In this document: piece by piece, positions 27,847 to 36,532 of the stretch
Numbering within the stretch: position 1 is the stretch's first letter
How the letters are laid out: each line of letters begins with the position of its first letter
Assembly (NCBI RefSeq): GCF_026966905.1
Contig: NZ_JAPUBN010000019.1
Location: forward strand, 186,001-250,000
Length of the DNA stretch: 64,000 bases
Reading direction: 5' to 3'
Source: Marinomonas phaeophyticola
GTDB taxonomy: Bacteria; Pseudomonadota; Gammaproteobacteria; Pseudomonadales; Marinomonadaceae
Notes under the pieces: model-generated
What the model saw: the letters and a program-made list of their open reading frames with translations, nothing else
What the model was told of the DNA's origin: nothing
Database searches by the model: none
Made by a program: the position numbers and the translations under genes

Positions 27847-28863
27847 CTAGGGATGGTTACGATCTTTGACCGTTTTTCGTTGGACTAAATGACTCGGAAT
27901 TTCGATTCTTTCCGGAGGGTGGTTAGGTTGTTCTATACGGTTTAAGACGGCTTTAACGGTTAAAGCAACCATGTCATCTATAGGTTGACTCATCGTTGTT
28001 AGGTTATATGACGGAGCCGAACCTAAAGGCACATCATCATAACCAATGACAGAAACATCGTCTGGGACTTTTAATCCTAACTCGTATTTTAGTGTATCAA
28101 TTACGGCAAAAGCCATATGATCACTGGCAACAAAAAGAGCGTCAGGAGTGATTACTTTATCCGCCGTAAACATCGACAAAGTCGCTTCTCTTGCTTGTTT
28201 TTGGTTGTAATTACCACTTTCAATCGAAAATAGAGTCATTTGATGCTCTTTTAAACCATCAATCAGCCCTCGTTCTCGGTCTTTATTGGTTGAGGATTCT
28301 ACAAAACCGGAAATGTAACTAATTCTTTTATGTCCGGTTTTAACGAGGTAATTCGCTACTTTTTTACCGCCTTCATAGTTTGCTGAAGTCACTGAAGTAA
28401 CATCATCAGCTTCGATTGCACGGTTAAACAATACTACTGGTACGGAAAGGGAGTGGCATGCTTCTATCCAATCAGGTGATAAAGAAACGGAAGCCAAAAT
28501 GACTGCATCAATTTGATATTGTAAAAACTCTTGTACGATTTCATCTGCGGAACTTTGATGGTCAGAAAAAAACATGAGGCTATGGTAGCCCTTTGATTGA
28601 AATTCGCGGGAAAGTTTTTCGAGGGCAAGTGGATAATATTGATTTTCTAAATAGCCAAAGACAAAACCAATAATTTTGCTTTTTTTAGTGATCATGGAAC
28701 GAGCCATAATATTGGGTCTATACCCAAGCTCTTTCGCCTTGGAAAAAATAAGTTCTCTTTTTTCTGGATTGATTGACGATCCTGGAGTGAAGGCTCTGCT
28801 TACCATGGATTGGCTAACGCCAGCGGCTTTGGCAACATCAACTGAGCTGGGTTTTTTGTTCAT
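27847..28863 (-). CDS. LacI-family transcriptional regulator
   Basis: The 338-residue protein has an N-terminal helix-turn-helix (VDVAKAAGVSQSMVSRAF), a hinge region ending LGYRPNIMARSM, and a periplasmic-binding-protein-like effector domain (about 60-330). It probably represses the flanking operons and is released by a pathway compound. It lies between the ABC/SnoaL block and the TRAP block, and matching candidate operators lie upstream of both. A terminator separates it from the SnoaL gene upstream. Confidence 0.92.
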   Translation of the reverse strand: MNKKPSSVDVAKAAGVSQSMVSRAFTPGSSINPEKRELIFSKAKELGYRPNIMARSMITKKSKIIGFVFGYLENQYYPLALEKLSREFQSKGYHSLMFFSDHQSSADEIVQEFLQYQIDAVILASVSLSPDWIEACHSLSVPVVLFNRAIEADDVTSVTSANYEGGKKVANYLVKTGHKRISYISGFVESSTNKDRERGLIDGLKEHQMTLFSIESGNYNQKQAREATLSMFTADKVITPDALFVASDHMAFAVIDTLKYELGLKVPDDVSVIGYDDVPLGSAPSYNLTTMSQPIDDMVALTVKAVLNRIEQPNHPPERIEIPSHLVQRKTVKDRNHP

Positions 28864-28902
28864 ATTCGAGTAATGTACCGTTGTTTGATGGAGTGATTAG
28901 GT

Positions 28903-28942
28903 AAAAGCTTACAACCTTTAACATAATGCATTGTAAGCTTTT
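28903..28942 (-). terminator. Terminator between ABC/SnoaL operon and LacI gene
   Basis: AAAAGCTTACAA (28903-28914) and TTGTAAGCTTTT (28931-28942) form a perfect 12-bp stem with a 16-base loop. On the minus strand the stem ends in TTTT. It would end the ABC/SnoaL transcript, so the LacI gene probably has its own promoter in the 40 bp before 28863. Confidence 0.75.
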
Positions 28943-28969
28943 TTAGTCAATACCGCGAATAGATGCTGT

Positions 28970-29986
28970 TTAAGGTCTTTTGGCGTTTAGAATACTTTCG
29001 GTACGAGATAAAACATCAAGTCCCTGTTGTTTAAGCCAATAGGGAAGGTCAATAAATATCCAGTTTTCACTCAGTTTGTCTCCTTCGCGATGATAAATAT
29101 CAACCACTTGCATTTCTGCATTAACATTCCCACCGGGTAGCCCTAACCACCCTCCTAATGGTGTATTAGATAAATTAGGCCAGCCAAAGAAGCAGGCAAA
29201 ATTGCCTTCAGAAAAGCGACAGACATGACCGCAAAAACGTTTATCCCCTAAACTTGAGCGAAAAGGCAGTTGATGCTGTTCTTGATATCGAGGAATCGTA
29301 TAGGTCGCCCCTATGCCTGCAGGACCATACCACAGCATATCTTTTGCCCATGTCTTTTCTAATAGTTCAGGTGTGCAAGTCATTGAGCCACTTTTATTCA
29401 GCTCATCTAAGTCTGTGATCATTTCATTCACTAGATCTAGGGTTTTTTGACCTTCGCTTTCGTCAGCATCTTCAAATAATAAACCGTTGTGATTTCTTGG
29501 GCCGGGATAATTATAATATACTCCAGTTGATGGAGGTAATGGGTATGCTCCAGCTTGATCCATCAAGCCAATGATATCAATGAATAGACCTGTTTTAGTG
29601 ATTTTGTTATCAACAATACAGTTGAATTCTGCATAGCGTATATTTACAATTTTCCGCGTTGCTTTGATTCCTAAAAAGTCTTCATCGAATAAGCCCATGA
29701 AGTTACCCATACTCATAACCCATTGCTCATCGCCGAATTCATTTTTGCCTGCAATGAAAATATCTTGACGTCGTTGTATGTGTTTAATAGAAGTACGCAA
29801 TGGTTTCCAAAAGGTCTCTACCACGTCCTTTAAATTAGACATTTCTCTCCAGGGGTAGACTCCACGCCAAAGGTAATTAGATGCGATATACTGAGACATA
29901 ACTGAGTCTAATGTCTCTAATGTTGATTTCTCAAGAGCATCAAAATAGTCTCTTACTAGTTGCTTGCTTTTTTGAAAGGTACTCAT
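28970..29986 (-). CDS. Two-domain SnoaL/NTF2-like protein
   Basis: The 338-residue cytoplasmic protein has two NTF2-fold domains (about 1-165 and 180-325). Each ends in a similar motif: FIDIIGLMDQAGAYPL in the first, NWIFIDLPYWLKQQGLDVL in the second. It is a clear paralogue of the protein at 36533, sharing YGPAGIG and the terminal motif. SnoaL-type proteins include small-molecule cyclases, isomerases and epoxide hydrolases that need no cofactor. It may rearrange or hydrate the compound brought in by the ABC transporter, but no substrate can be read. Confidence 0.8.
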   Translation of the reverse strand: MSTFQKSKQLVRDYFDALEKSTLETLDSVMSQYIASNYLWRGVYPWREMSNLKDVVETFWKPLRTSIKHIQRRQDIFIAGKNEFGDEQWVMSMGNFMGLFDEDFLGIKATRKIVNIRYAEFNCIVDNKITKTGLFIDIIGLMDQAGAYPLPPSTGVYYNYPGPRNHNGLLFEDADESEGQKTLDLVNEMITDLDELNKSGSMTCTPELLEKTWAKDMLWYGPAGIGATYTIPRYQEQHQLPFRSSLGDKRFCGHVCRFSEGNFACFFGWPNLSNTPLGGWLGLPGGNVNAEMQVVDIYHREGDKLSENWIFIDLPYWLKQQGLDVLSRTESILNAKRP

Positions 29987-30044
29987 AGTTTATCTCTATA
30001 AATAGTAGGTGATCTCATTCTAGGCCAACTAAATTGAAGTAGGG

Positions 30045-31013
30045 TTACCCTGTATGTAATAAAATTTGCTTCCAAATGGCGGTGTCATCAATCGTAACGT
30101 ATTCTCGAATGATTCCACGAGGACCAAACTCAACGTGACTGATTCCCATGATATAAACCTCTGCGTTGGTTGGTTGACCATAACGCCCCCAGCCCTCATG
30201 TTTACCCTCAAGAGACCAGCGTATAGCCGCACGATCTGCCATGCCTTTATCGTCACGTCCAATAACGTGATGGATAGTGAATTCAGCATTCGGAAAGGCA
30301 GATCGTAAGCCTAACCAAAATGAATCGACACTTTGATGGCCATGATCCGATACTCCGTTAGGATACTCTGTTTGCACGGCTCTATCGAAAAGAGAAAAGA
30401 TAGCATTAAAATCAGCTTTCATTAGGCGTTGTAAAGTATCGGCATAAGCTTGTCCGATAGGGTGCTCATTACCTTTACCTGTATAGGGGCCCACTATATC
30501 CATAGAAGCATTAAAGGGTTTAGTTGCTTTGTCGATACCACCTTCAGCTTGAATTTGATTGTATGCATAAGTTTTAGGGTCTAGTCCAAGTTGCGACACG
30601 ACGGCGCCTTGATCTCGGATCATCCATTCATCTGTAATTTGGTTATTGATACAATAGCAATCTGCAATAATCCTAAATCCGAGCTTTTTGCCTGTTGCTT
30701 TGCCAAAAACGCCATCTTTCAGATGGGTTGCCTGAGAAAAAATTCGATGCGAAGACAGGTAACCAGAAGTATCGTCACCAGACCAAATTACATCCTCACC
30801 CAGCAGGGTTCTATCTGGGAACTCACTTAGTGTTGCCATGGTTGAAGCAATGACATCAGCATTTCCCTTAATTAGGGTCGCAGGGACACGAACGATAATG
30901 TCTTTGCCATAATATTGGTGCAGTGTACTTAAGCCCCGATCTTCCCAAATTTCTTTAGTAATTTTGATAATATAATCGGGTAAGTCAAGAAACTTAGAGT
31001 CAAAATTTTTCAT
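30045..31013 (-). CDS. Two-domain SnoaL/NTF2-like protein
   Basis: This 322-residue protein also has two NTF2-like domains. The first contains ATLIKGNADVIAS and ends in EWMIRDQGAVVSQLGLDP, which matches the terminal motif of its neighbours. The second contains GVSDHGHQSVDSFWLGLRSAFP and ADRAAIRWSLEGKHEGWGRYG, typical of SnoaL/ester-cyclase-like proteins. It is more distant from the other three paralogues. It lies between two more SnoaL-like genes in the same operon. Confidence 0.8.
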   Translation of the reverse strand: MKNFDSKFLDLPDYIIKITKEIWEDRGLSTLHQYYGKDIIVRVPATLIKGNADVIASTMATLSEFPDRTLLGEDVIWSGDDTSGYLSSHRIFSQATHLKDGVFGKATGKKLGFRIIADCYCINNQITDEWMIRDQGAVVSQLGLDPKTYAYNQIQAEGGIDKATKPFNASMDIVGPYTGKGNEHPIGQAYADTLQRLMKADFNAIFSLFDRAVQTEYPNGVSDHGHQSVDSFWLGLRSAFPNAEFTIHHVIGRDDKGMADRAAIRWSLEGKHEGWGRYGQPTNAEVYIMGISHVEFGPRGIIREYVTIDDTAIWKQILLHTG

Positions 31014-31070
31014 TATAAAGCGCTCACAATGGTAGGCAGTAAAAATAGCGAAAACAAAAACTGTTTATAA

Positions 31071-31106
31071 AAATACAGATAGAGAGTGGTATCTGTATCT
31101 GTATTT
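31071..31106 (-). other. Intercistronic hairpin between SnoaL-like genes
   Basis: AAATACAGATA (31071-31081) pairs perfectly with TATCTGTATTT (31096-31106) in the 109-bp gap after the 184-residue SnoaL gene. There is no clear T-run on the minus strand. It may be an mRNA-stability element or a leaky terminator. Confidence 0.6.
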
Positions 31107-31122
31107 AGTATTGAATAAAAGA

Positions 31123-31677
31123 TTACTTCAATGGAGTAACGGGGTGTTGCACTGCTTGAGAATCTCGTTTTTCCCATCCCTCACCATTGAAGATATCCTT
31201 ACCTAATTGTTTTAAAACGTAAGGAAAGTCGACCATCACCCAGTTATCTACGATTTTACCATCGACCACTTTCCAAAAATCCATATACCGAATTTCAACC
31301 TCCAGACCGGTTGCAGCAATTCCCATAAACTCCCCAGTATGTTTAGCGTTTTGACGGCCAAACGCGGCCATCCACTCACCTTCTGCAATTCTTACTTCAT
31401 CGGTACATACTTTTTCGCTAAAAGCGGCTTGAAAAGGGCGTTGCCAGTTTTCTTGAAATTCTTGAAGACCGTTTTTAAAACCGCATCCGGTATTACCTAT
31501 CCAACGAAAGTTTTCATCAAAGAAGCGACCCATGCCAGAAATATCATGATCATTTAAACCATTTACCATGGCATCAATGACGGCTCTAGTAGACTCTGTT
31601 TTTGTTACATCATTATTTAATGTAAAGGGAGCTTGTTGTACTTGAGGTTTGTTCATTTGAGAACTCCAATTATTCAT
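31123..31677 (-). CDS. Single-domain SnoaL/NTF2-like protein
   Basis: At 184 residues this is a single NTF2-fold domain with DGLNDHDISGMGRFFDENFRWIG-type beginnings and the terminal motif NWVMVDFPYVLKQLGKDIF (residues 145-163), shared with the two-domain paralogues. It lies directly after the fused ABC permease gene (18 bp). A start at the sixth or eighth residue of the frame is equally possible. It is probably an enzyme acting on the transported compound or a derived intermediate. Confidence 0.82.
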   Translation of the reverse strand: MNNWSSQMNKPQVQQAPFTLNNDVTKTESTRAVIDAMVNGLNDHDISGMGRFFDENFRWIGNTGCGFKNGLQEFQENWQRPFQAAFSEKVCTDEVRIAEGEWMAAFGRQNAKHTGEFMGIAATGLEVEIRYMDFWKVVDGKIVDNWVMVDFPYVLKQLGKDIFNGEGWEKRDSQAVQHPVTPLK

Positions 31678-31695
31678 TATAAAAAAATAGACACA

Positions 31696-33939
31696 TTAGC
31701 CTTTGACAGCGCCTGCAGTTAGACCAGAGACGATCTGTTTTTGGAATAGCATAACGAGAATAAATAACGGTGCTGTGATCGAGGTTGCAGCGGCAATGGC
31801 TTCTACTTGATCTGTGGCCGTTGTTTCCCTGTTAAAATAAGCGGTTATTGCCGGAACCATGGTTTGATTTTGGTTATCTAGCAATAATGAGGTGACCAGA
31901 TAATCATTATAGGCAAGTAAGAAAGAGAAGAGCCCAGTTGTAATTAATCCAGGCCACATAACAGGAAGAATCACTTTTCTAAACGCTTGGAAGTGAGTGC
32001 AACCGTCGACTCGTGCGGCTTCATCCAGCTCTTTTGGAACATTCATAAAGAAAGAACGTAACATCCAGATTGTAAACGGTTGGTTGATGGCAACAAGTAC
32101 GGCAATAACAGCCAGTGGTTGGCCATATAGGGTTGGTGGTACTTCAGCAAAAAGTCCAAGAAACCAGCCAATAATAGGCATATTCCAGAGAGGTTCTAAA
32201 ATCTCCTTAGATTCAATGAAAAAAGGTAAATAACCCGTAACCAGAACCGAATGAGGTAAGGCTCGAAAAACCAGCGCCGTTATCAGTAACCAAATTGCAA
32301 TGTTGGAAGCGGTTCTTGAAAGTGCATAAGCGGCTAATGTTCCAACGGTTAAGGAAATGGTAACCACGCCAACAGTAACGATTAAGGAGTTTTTAAATTG
32401 GACATAAAACTCATTTTCAACCCAAACTGAATAGTAATGTTCAAGGGTGTAACCAATAAAGGGTTCCGCTAATATCGAAAGCAAAGGGACAGCACTGAAA
32501 ACAGCATTGATAAGGTTACTAAAAGCGGGAAGAATATAAAATGCACAGCCAATCAAAATAAAGAAATAAGATAGACCAAGAGCAAAGGCTCCCATATTCT
32601 TATTTTGATTAGGTATAAAATATTCTAATGTTGTCCGATAAAATTTTGCTGGTATTTGATAAGCATAATAAGCAAAAACACCACCTAAAATAATATCTAT
32701 CCCACTAAGTGCATTTGCTTTGAGAGCCGTATTTGAGCCAATGATGACATCTAAAGGGCTTTGTGCGAACGCATCAATGGGTAATTTAAAACTCATTATA
32801 AAAATCCACACCAGTGGAAATGCGGCAATGAGTGCCCAAAAAGTGAGAAATCCATAGCTGCTTATTTTTAGTAAAGGCGTTTGTCTAAATGCTTTAGGAG
32901 TATCGTCTTGCATTTTATTATCCTTTTTCTGATCACGAAGCGTGCGGCTTAATACTGGGACGAGTAAAATAATAATCCCAACCATTGTTAACATAGACGA
33001 CGCAGATGCTCTTGAAATCGAGCGATTGCCAGTATCATCAGGTTCTAAGAAATCAAATGTTAACCACTGCAATGAAATAACATGAGCTTCACTGGAGAAA
33101 CCAATAATTTCTTCAAACACACGATAAGTGTCCATTAGGTGTATGAGTGCAATAAAATAAATTAATGGCATTAGATGAGGAATAACAACGTAACGAATAC
33201 GCTCAAAACGGGATGCGCCATCGATAATGGCCGACTCTAACGTATCTTGGTTAACAGATTGCAAGCCAGCATAAAAAATAACAAAAGCAAAAGGGGCAAC
33301 GTGCCAAACACGATAAAACATCATCAAAAGCTCTATGGTCCAACCTTGAGCAAACATGGAAATTTCTTGGCCTGTTATGCTTTCTAATGCTCTGGTGAGT
33401 AACCCTTCACCAATGAATAGCCATTTTATGGACAGGGCTCCAATCACGGGGGTAATGATAAAAGGCAATAATGAAACGAAAATAATCGGACCCTTAACCT
33501 TTTTTGATGCAGTATTGACGGCAAGAGCAATAAGAAGACCTACCCCAATGACTAAAGGGAGGGTTATTAAGGTAAACATTAAGGTGAAGCGTAACGCTTT
33601 ATAGAAGTCTATAGAGCTGAAAACATCAAAGAACTGGCCGTTACTAATTAATTGAGAGACTTTTTCTGGTTCAAGTAATGCTTTATAGGTGTCTAGTCCC
33701 ACAAAAACAGTTTGCGTGACAGGGGTGTTATTTTCATCTAAAACAGGGATGGTTTTTTCTATAGATTCACAAATAGACGTCGGGAAGCTTGGCGTGCACG
33801 TTTCTACCGTCACTGTCTCATACATCCCCTGAGTGACATAGAAGCTTTGTATGAACACCGAAACCAAAGGAATCGCAATAAATACAAGCATCATCACTAG
33901 AGAGGGCGCTACGAAGGTAAAGAAAGTTTTGTTTTTCAT
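31696..33939 (-). CDS. Fused ABC transporter permease, MalF-like and MalG-like halves in one chain
   Basis: The 747-residue protein joins two sugar-type ABC permeases. The first half (about 1-330) has six helices and the EAA loop ESAIIDGASRFERIRYVVIP. A linker with charged residues and two or three extra hydrophobic segments follows. The second half (about 355-747) has the EAA loop EAARVDGCTHFQAFRKVILP. Each EAA loop contacts one ATPase subunit, so the single chain replaces the usual two permeases. The frame is continuous with no sign of an artificial join. Partners are the binding protein at 34012 and the ATPase at 35291. Confidence 0.9.
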   Translation of the reverse strand: MKNKTFFTFVAPSLVMMLVFIAIPLVSVFIQSFYVTQGMYETVTVETCTPSFPTSICESIEKTIPVLDENNTPVTQTVFVGLDTYKALLEPEKVSQLISNGQFFDVFSSIDFYKALRFTLMFTLITLPLVIGVGLLIALAVNTASKKVKGPIIFVSLLPFIITPVIGALSIKWLFIGEGLLTRALESITGQEISMFAQGWTIELLMMFYRVWHVAPFAFVIFYAGLQSVNQDTLESAIIDGASRFERIRYVVIPHLMPLIYFIALIHLMDTYRVFEEIIGFSSEAHVISLQWLTFDFLEPDDTGNRSISRASASSMLTMVGIIILLVPVLSRTLRDQKKDNKMQDDTPKAFRQTPLLKISSYGFLTFWALIAAFPLVWIFIMSFKLPIDAFAQSPLDVIIGSNTALKANALSGIDIILGGVFAYYAYQIPAKFYRTTLEYFIPNQNKNMGAFALGLSYFFILIGCAFYILPAFSNLINAVFSAVPLLSILAEPFIGYTLEHYYSVWVENEFYVQFKNSLIVTVGVVTISLTVGTLAAYALSRTASNIAIWLLITALVFRALPHSVLVTGYLPFFIESKEILEPLWNMPIIGWFLGLFAEVPPTLYGQPLAVIAVLVAINQPFTIWMLRSFFMNVPKELDEAARVDGCTHFQAFRKVILPVMWPGLITTGLFSFLLAYNDYLVTSLLLDNQNQTMVPAITAYFNRETTATDQVEAIAAATSITAPLFILVMLFQKQIVSGLTAGAVKG

Positions 33940-33970
33940 TCTAGTTACCGTATTAAGTAAACATAAAAGA

Positions 33971-33992
33971 GGGCTAATCCATAGATTAGCCC
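33971..33992 (-). other. Intercistronic hairpin between ABC binding-protein and permease genes
   Basis: GGGCTAATC and GATTAGCCC form a perfect 9-bp stem with loop CATA in the 72-bp gap after the binding-protein stop. It is placed like the hairpin after dctP and may give the binding protein a more stable message than the permease. Confidence 0.7.
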
Positions 33993-34011
33993 AACTCGAA
34001 AGATAGGTTAT

Positions 34012-35220
34012 TTACAATAAACCAGACTCTTTTGCGGCAGAGATATAATCCTCTTCTGTTGCTTGTAACGTTTCTTTGGCGGTTTTTTGTCCAGTCAAAT
34101 AATCGGAAATATTTTTACCTAATGCGGAGTGAATTAAGCCAATGTTGGCGGTAAGAGGGTAACTAGGTGTTTTATTGATTGCGTTTTGAATAGCGCCATC
34201 ACTCAAGCGAGTTGGTTGATATCCTTTGATTAACCAGATAGCGGCATCGGCATTTTCTTTCACCATTTCTTCATCTAGTCCCTCCATAGCGACTTTAAAT
34301 GCATTTTCCGCTTCTTCATCCGTAATATTTTTGGCGATCGTTATACCATCCCACCACATTGTACTTGCAGGGTGTCCATTCGGGATCGATTTAGGTGCTG
34401 CGGACATGTAAACCTTACCGACAACTTGCGATTCTTCTTTGTTATCCAATGCTGTTGCACGAGTAGCCCAAAGATTTGCCATGGCTACGTTGCCTTGTTG
34501 TAGCTGTTTCTGAACAAAGGTGGAGTCCGCAATAAGATATTCAGGATCCATATAAGCGGTTAATTTCTTCATCATTTCTAAGGTTTTTACACCAGACTCA
34601 TTGTTGACAGCGGGTTGATCACCATCAAATAAATCTGTTCCATAGCCTAGATACATATTGATGAATTCCATGGCGAGATTCCAGCCAGTTTGATATGTAC
34701 CGCCTAGGGGGTATTGAATTAAATCAGCTTGTTGGATTTTTTCTGCGGCAACAAGTACTTCATCCCAAGTTGTTGGTGTCTCTACACCTACCGCATCTAG
34801 AATGTCTTTGCGATACATAAAATGTTGAGTATTGATCATCATGGCGATAGCCATGGTTTTACCATCGATTTGAATGAACTGATTTGCGTTTAGGTTTTCC
34901 CCATACTTAACAACGAGATCATCTAAAGGTCTAAGCAGACCGCTGTTCAGCAAAGGTACAAAGGTACCATTAGCGACCCCACTGACATGATATAACGATG
35001 GTTTTGCGGCTAAAGCGGCTCCAACTTTGGTTTTAAATTCTGAATCGAGAGTCGAGCTGACGTTACCACATTCGGCCATAGCTTGGGTAACCGCTTTCCA
35101 TGCCGCAAAACTGGCTGAAATAGTTTTTACTTCTTGAGTGTTTTCAATTGCACAATCTGCGTAAGTTAGAGGGCTTAAGGTACTGAATGCAATTAGGCTA
35201 GATAACGTTAGTTTTTTCAT
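34012..35220 (-). CDS. ABC transporter substrate-binding protein, sugar type
   Basis: The 402-residue protein begins with a signal peptide (MKKLTLSSLIAFSTLSPLTYA) and continues as a family-1 extracellular solute-binding protein: FVPLLNSGLLRPLDDLV, MYRKDILDAVGVETPTTWDEV and NGHPASTMWWDGITIA are typical positions. It should bind a sugar-like or polyol-like compound in the periplasm and deliver it to the fused permease. Its ligand cannot be read from sequence. Confidence 0.9.
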   Translation of the reverse strand: MKKLTLSSLIAFSTLSPLTYADCAIENTQEVKTISASFAAWKAVTQAMAECGNVSSTLDSEFKTKVGAALAAKPSLYHVSGVANGTFVPLLNSGLLRPLDDLVVKYGENLNANQFIQIDGKTMAIAMMINTQHFMYRKDILDAVGVETPTTWDEVLVAAEKIQQADLIQYPLGGTYQTGWNLAMEFINMYLGYGTDLFDGDQPAVNNESGVKTLEMMKKLTAYMDPEYLIADSTFVQKQLQQGNVAMANLWATRATALDNKEESQVVGKVYMSAAPKSIPNGHPASTMWWDGITIAKNITDEEAENAFKVAMEGLDEEMVKENADAAIWLIKGYQPTRLSDGAIQNAINKTPSYPLTANIGLIHSALGKNISDYLTGQKTAKETLQATEEDYISAAKESGLL

Positions 35221-35290
35221 GATAAGGCTTCCTATGTGATTTTTTATGTCGTTTTTATTGGTTTTTTTGAATGTTACTGTTTTCTAAATA

Positions 35291-36346
35291 TTAAATGTCG
35301 ATACGAGCGCCGCTTTCTTGATTAAACCAGTGTCTCGCTGCGGCTGGAATAATGAAGCTGACCTGTTGTCCTATATTGGCTCTAAAGGTTTTATCTGCTT
35401 TAGCAATTAAGAGGGCATCCCCAATTTTGATGGAAATAAGAGTTGAGTCACCTAGCAATTCGACACTGTAAACTGGTGCGGTAATATCGCCATTCGTCTC
35501 AGTTGTGACGCTAATATCTTCCGCTCTAAAGCCTATGGTTACAGTATTTGGGAGCGCATTAGGTAGGTCTTTGATACTGGTATTATCTGCAGTGAACTTC
35601 CCATCTTGGATTTTTCCATCTAATAAATTCATGGCAGGGGAACCGATGAAACTGGCAACAAAGGTATTTGCCGGTTTATCGTAAATTTCTGTCGGTGTTC
35701 CTAGTTGCTGCAGCTCACCCATACTCATAACAACGACTCTATCGGCCAATGTCATTGCTTCTATTTGATCATGTGTTACATAAATAGTGGTTGTTTGCAG
35801 AGAGTGTTGTAAATGCTTAATTTGAGCGCGTGTGGATACACGTAGTTTAGCATCTAGATTTGACAGAGGTTCGTCCATTAAGAAGACATTAGGCTCGCGG
35901 ACAATGGCTCTAGCCAGTGCAACTCGCTGACGCTGACCTCCAGACAGTTCTCTTGGATAACGATCCAGTAGCTTTCCTAACTCAACCATATCGGACGCTT
36001 TATGAACTCGTGCGTCGTGGGTTGTTGGATCTACTTTACGTATTTTTAACGGAAATCGAATATTTTCATAAACGGTCAGGTTGGGATAAAGTCCATAGCT
36101 TTGGAATACCATAGAGATGTCCCTGTCTTTAGGGTCTAGGCCATTAACACAGTTATCACCAATGTAAATCTCACCTTCTGTTGGGTCTTCAAGTCCAGCA
36201 ATCATGCGCATTGTTGTTGTTTTCCCGCAACCAGATGGACCTAAGAATACGATAAACTCTTTGTCTTCAATGTCTAAATTGAAATCTCTGACCCCCGTCG
36301 TGGAGCCCCAACGTTTACAAATGTTTTTTAACTGTATCTTGGCCAT
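35291..36346 (-). CDS. ABC transporter ATP-binding protein, MalK/UgpC type
   Basis: The 351-residue ATPase has Walker A GPSGCGKTT (36-44), Q-loop near 82, signature LSGGQ (134-138), Walker B VFLMDE (154-159) and H-loop THD. A C-terminal TOBE-type regulatory domain starts after about 240. It energises the fused permease as a homodimer. It is the first gene of the ABC/SnoaL operon, 26 bp downstream of a candidate LacI-type operator. Confidence 0.94.
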   Translation of the reverse strand: MAKIQLKNICKRWGSTTGVRDFNLDIEDKEFIVFLGPSGCGKTTTMRMIAGLEDPTEGEIYIGDNCVNGLDPKDRDISMVFQSYGLYPNLTVYENIRFPLKIRKVDPTTHDARVHKASDMVELGKLLDRYPRELSGGQRQRVALARAIVREPNVFLMDEPLSNLDAKLRVSTRAQIKHLQHSLQTTTIYVTHDQIEAMTLADRVVVMSMGELQQLGTPTEIYDKPANTFVASFIGSPAMNLLDGKIQDGKFTADNTSIKDLPNALPNTVTIGFRAEDISVTTETNGDITAPVYSVELLGDSTLISIKIGDALLIAKADKTFRANIGQQVSFIIPAAARHWFNQESGARIDI

Positions 36347-36371
36347 ACATGTTCCCGTCTTATTGATTTTT

Positions 36372-36387
36372 TTGAATACGTATGCAA
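36372..36387. promoter_or_regulatory. Candidate LacI-family operator in divergent region of ABC operon
   Basis: TTGAATACGTATGCAA is identical to the site at 27786-27801 and also preceded by a T-run. It lies in the 186-bp divergent region between the ATPase gene (minus) and the SnoaL-like gene (plus), so one bound repressor could control both directions. Confidence 0.8.
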
Positions 36388-36532
36388 TAAATAAACATAA
36401 TTATTTATTCCTTGCAATATTTTTTTATTTATTGCTGTTATTGAACCCCTTTTTATTTTAGGCAATATTGAGGCCAATTTTTCATTATTGTGAACAAGAG
36501 CAACGGTCTTATTTGTAGAGGTTTGTTAAAAA

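Noticed and set aside
30029-30289. 86-residue frame overlapping the second SnoaL-like gene
   Set aside because: It is a frame shadow of the SnoaL-like gene without a start signal.
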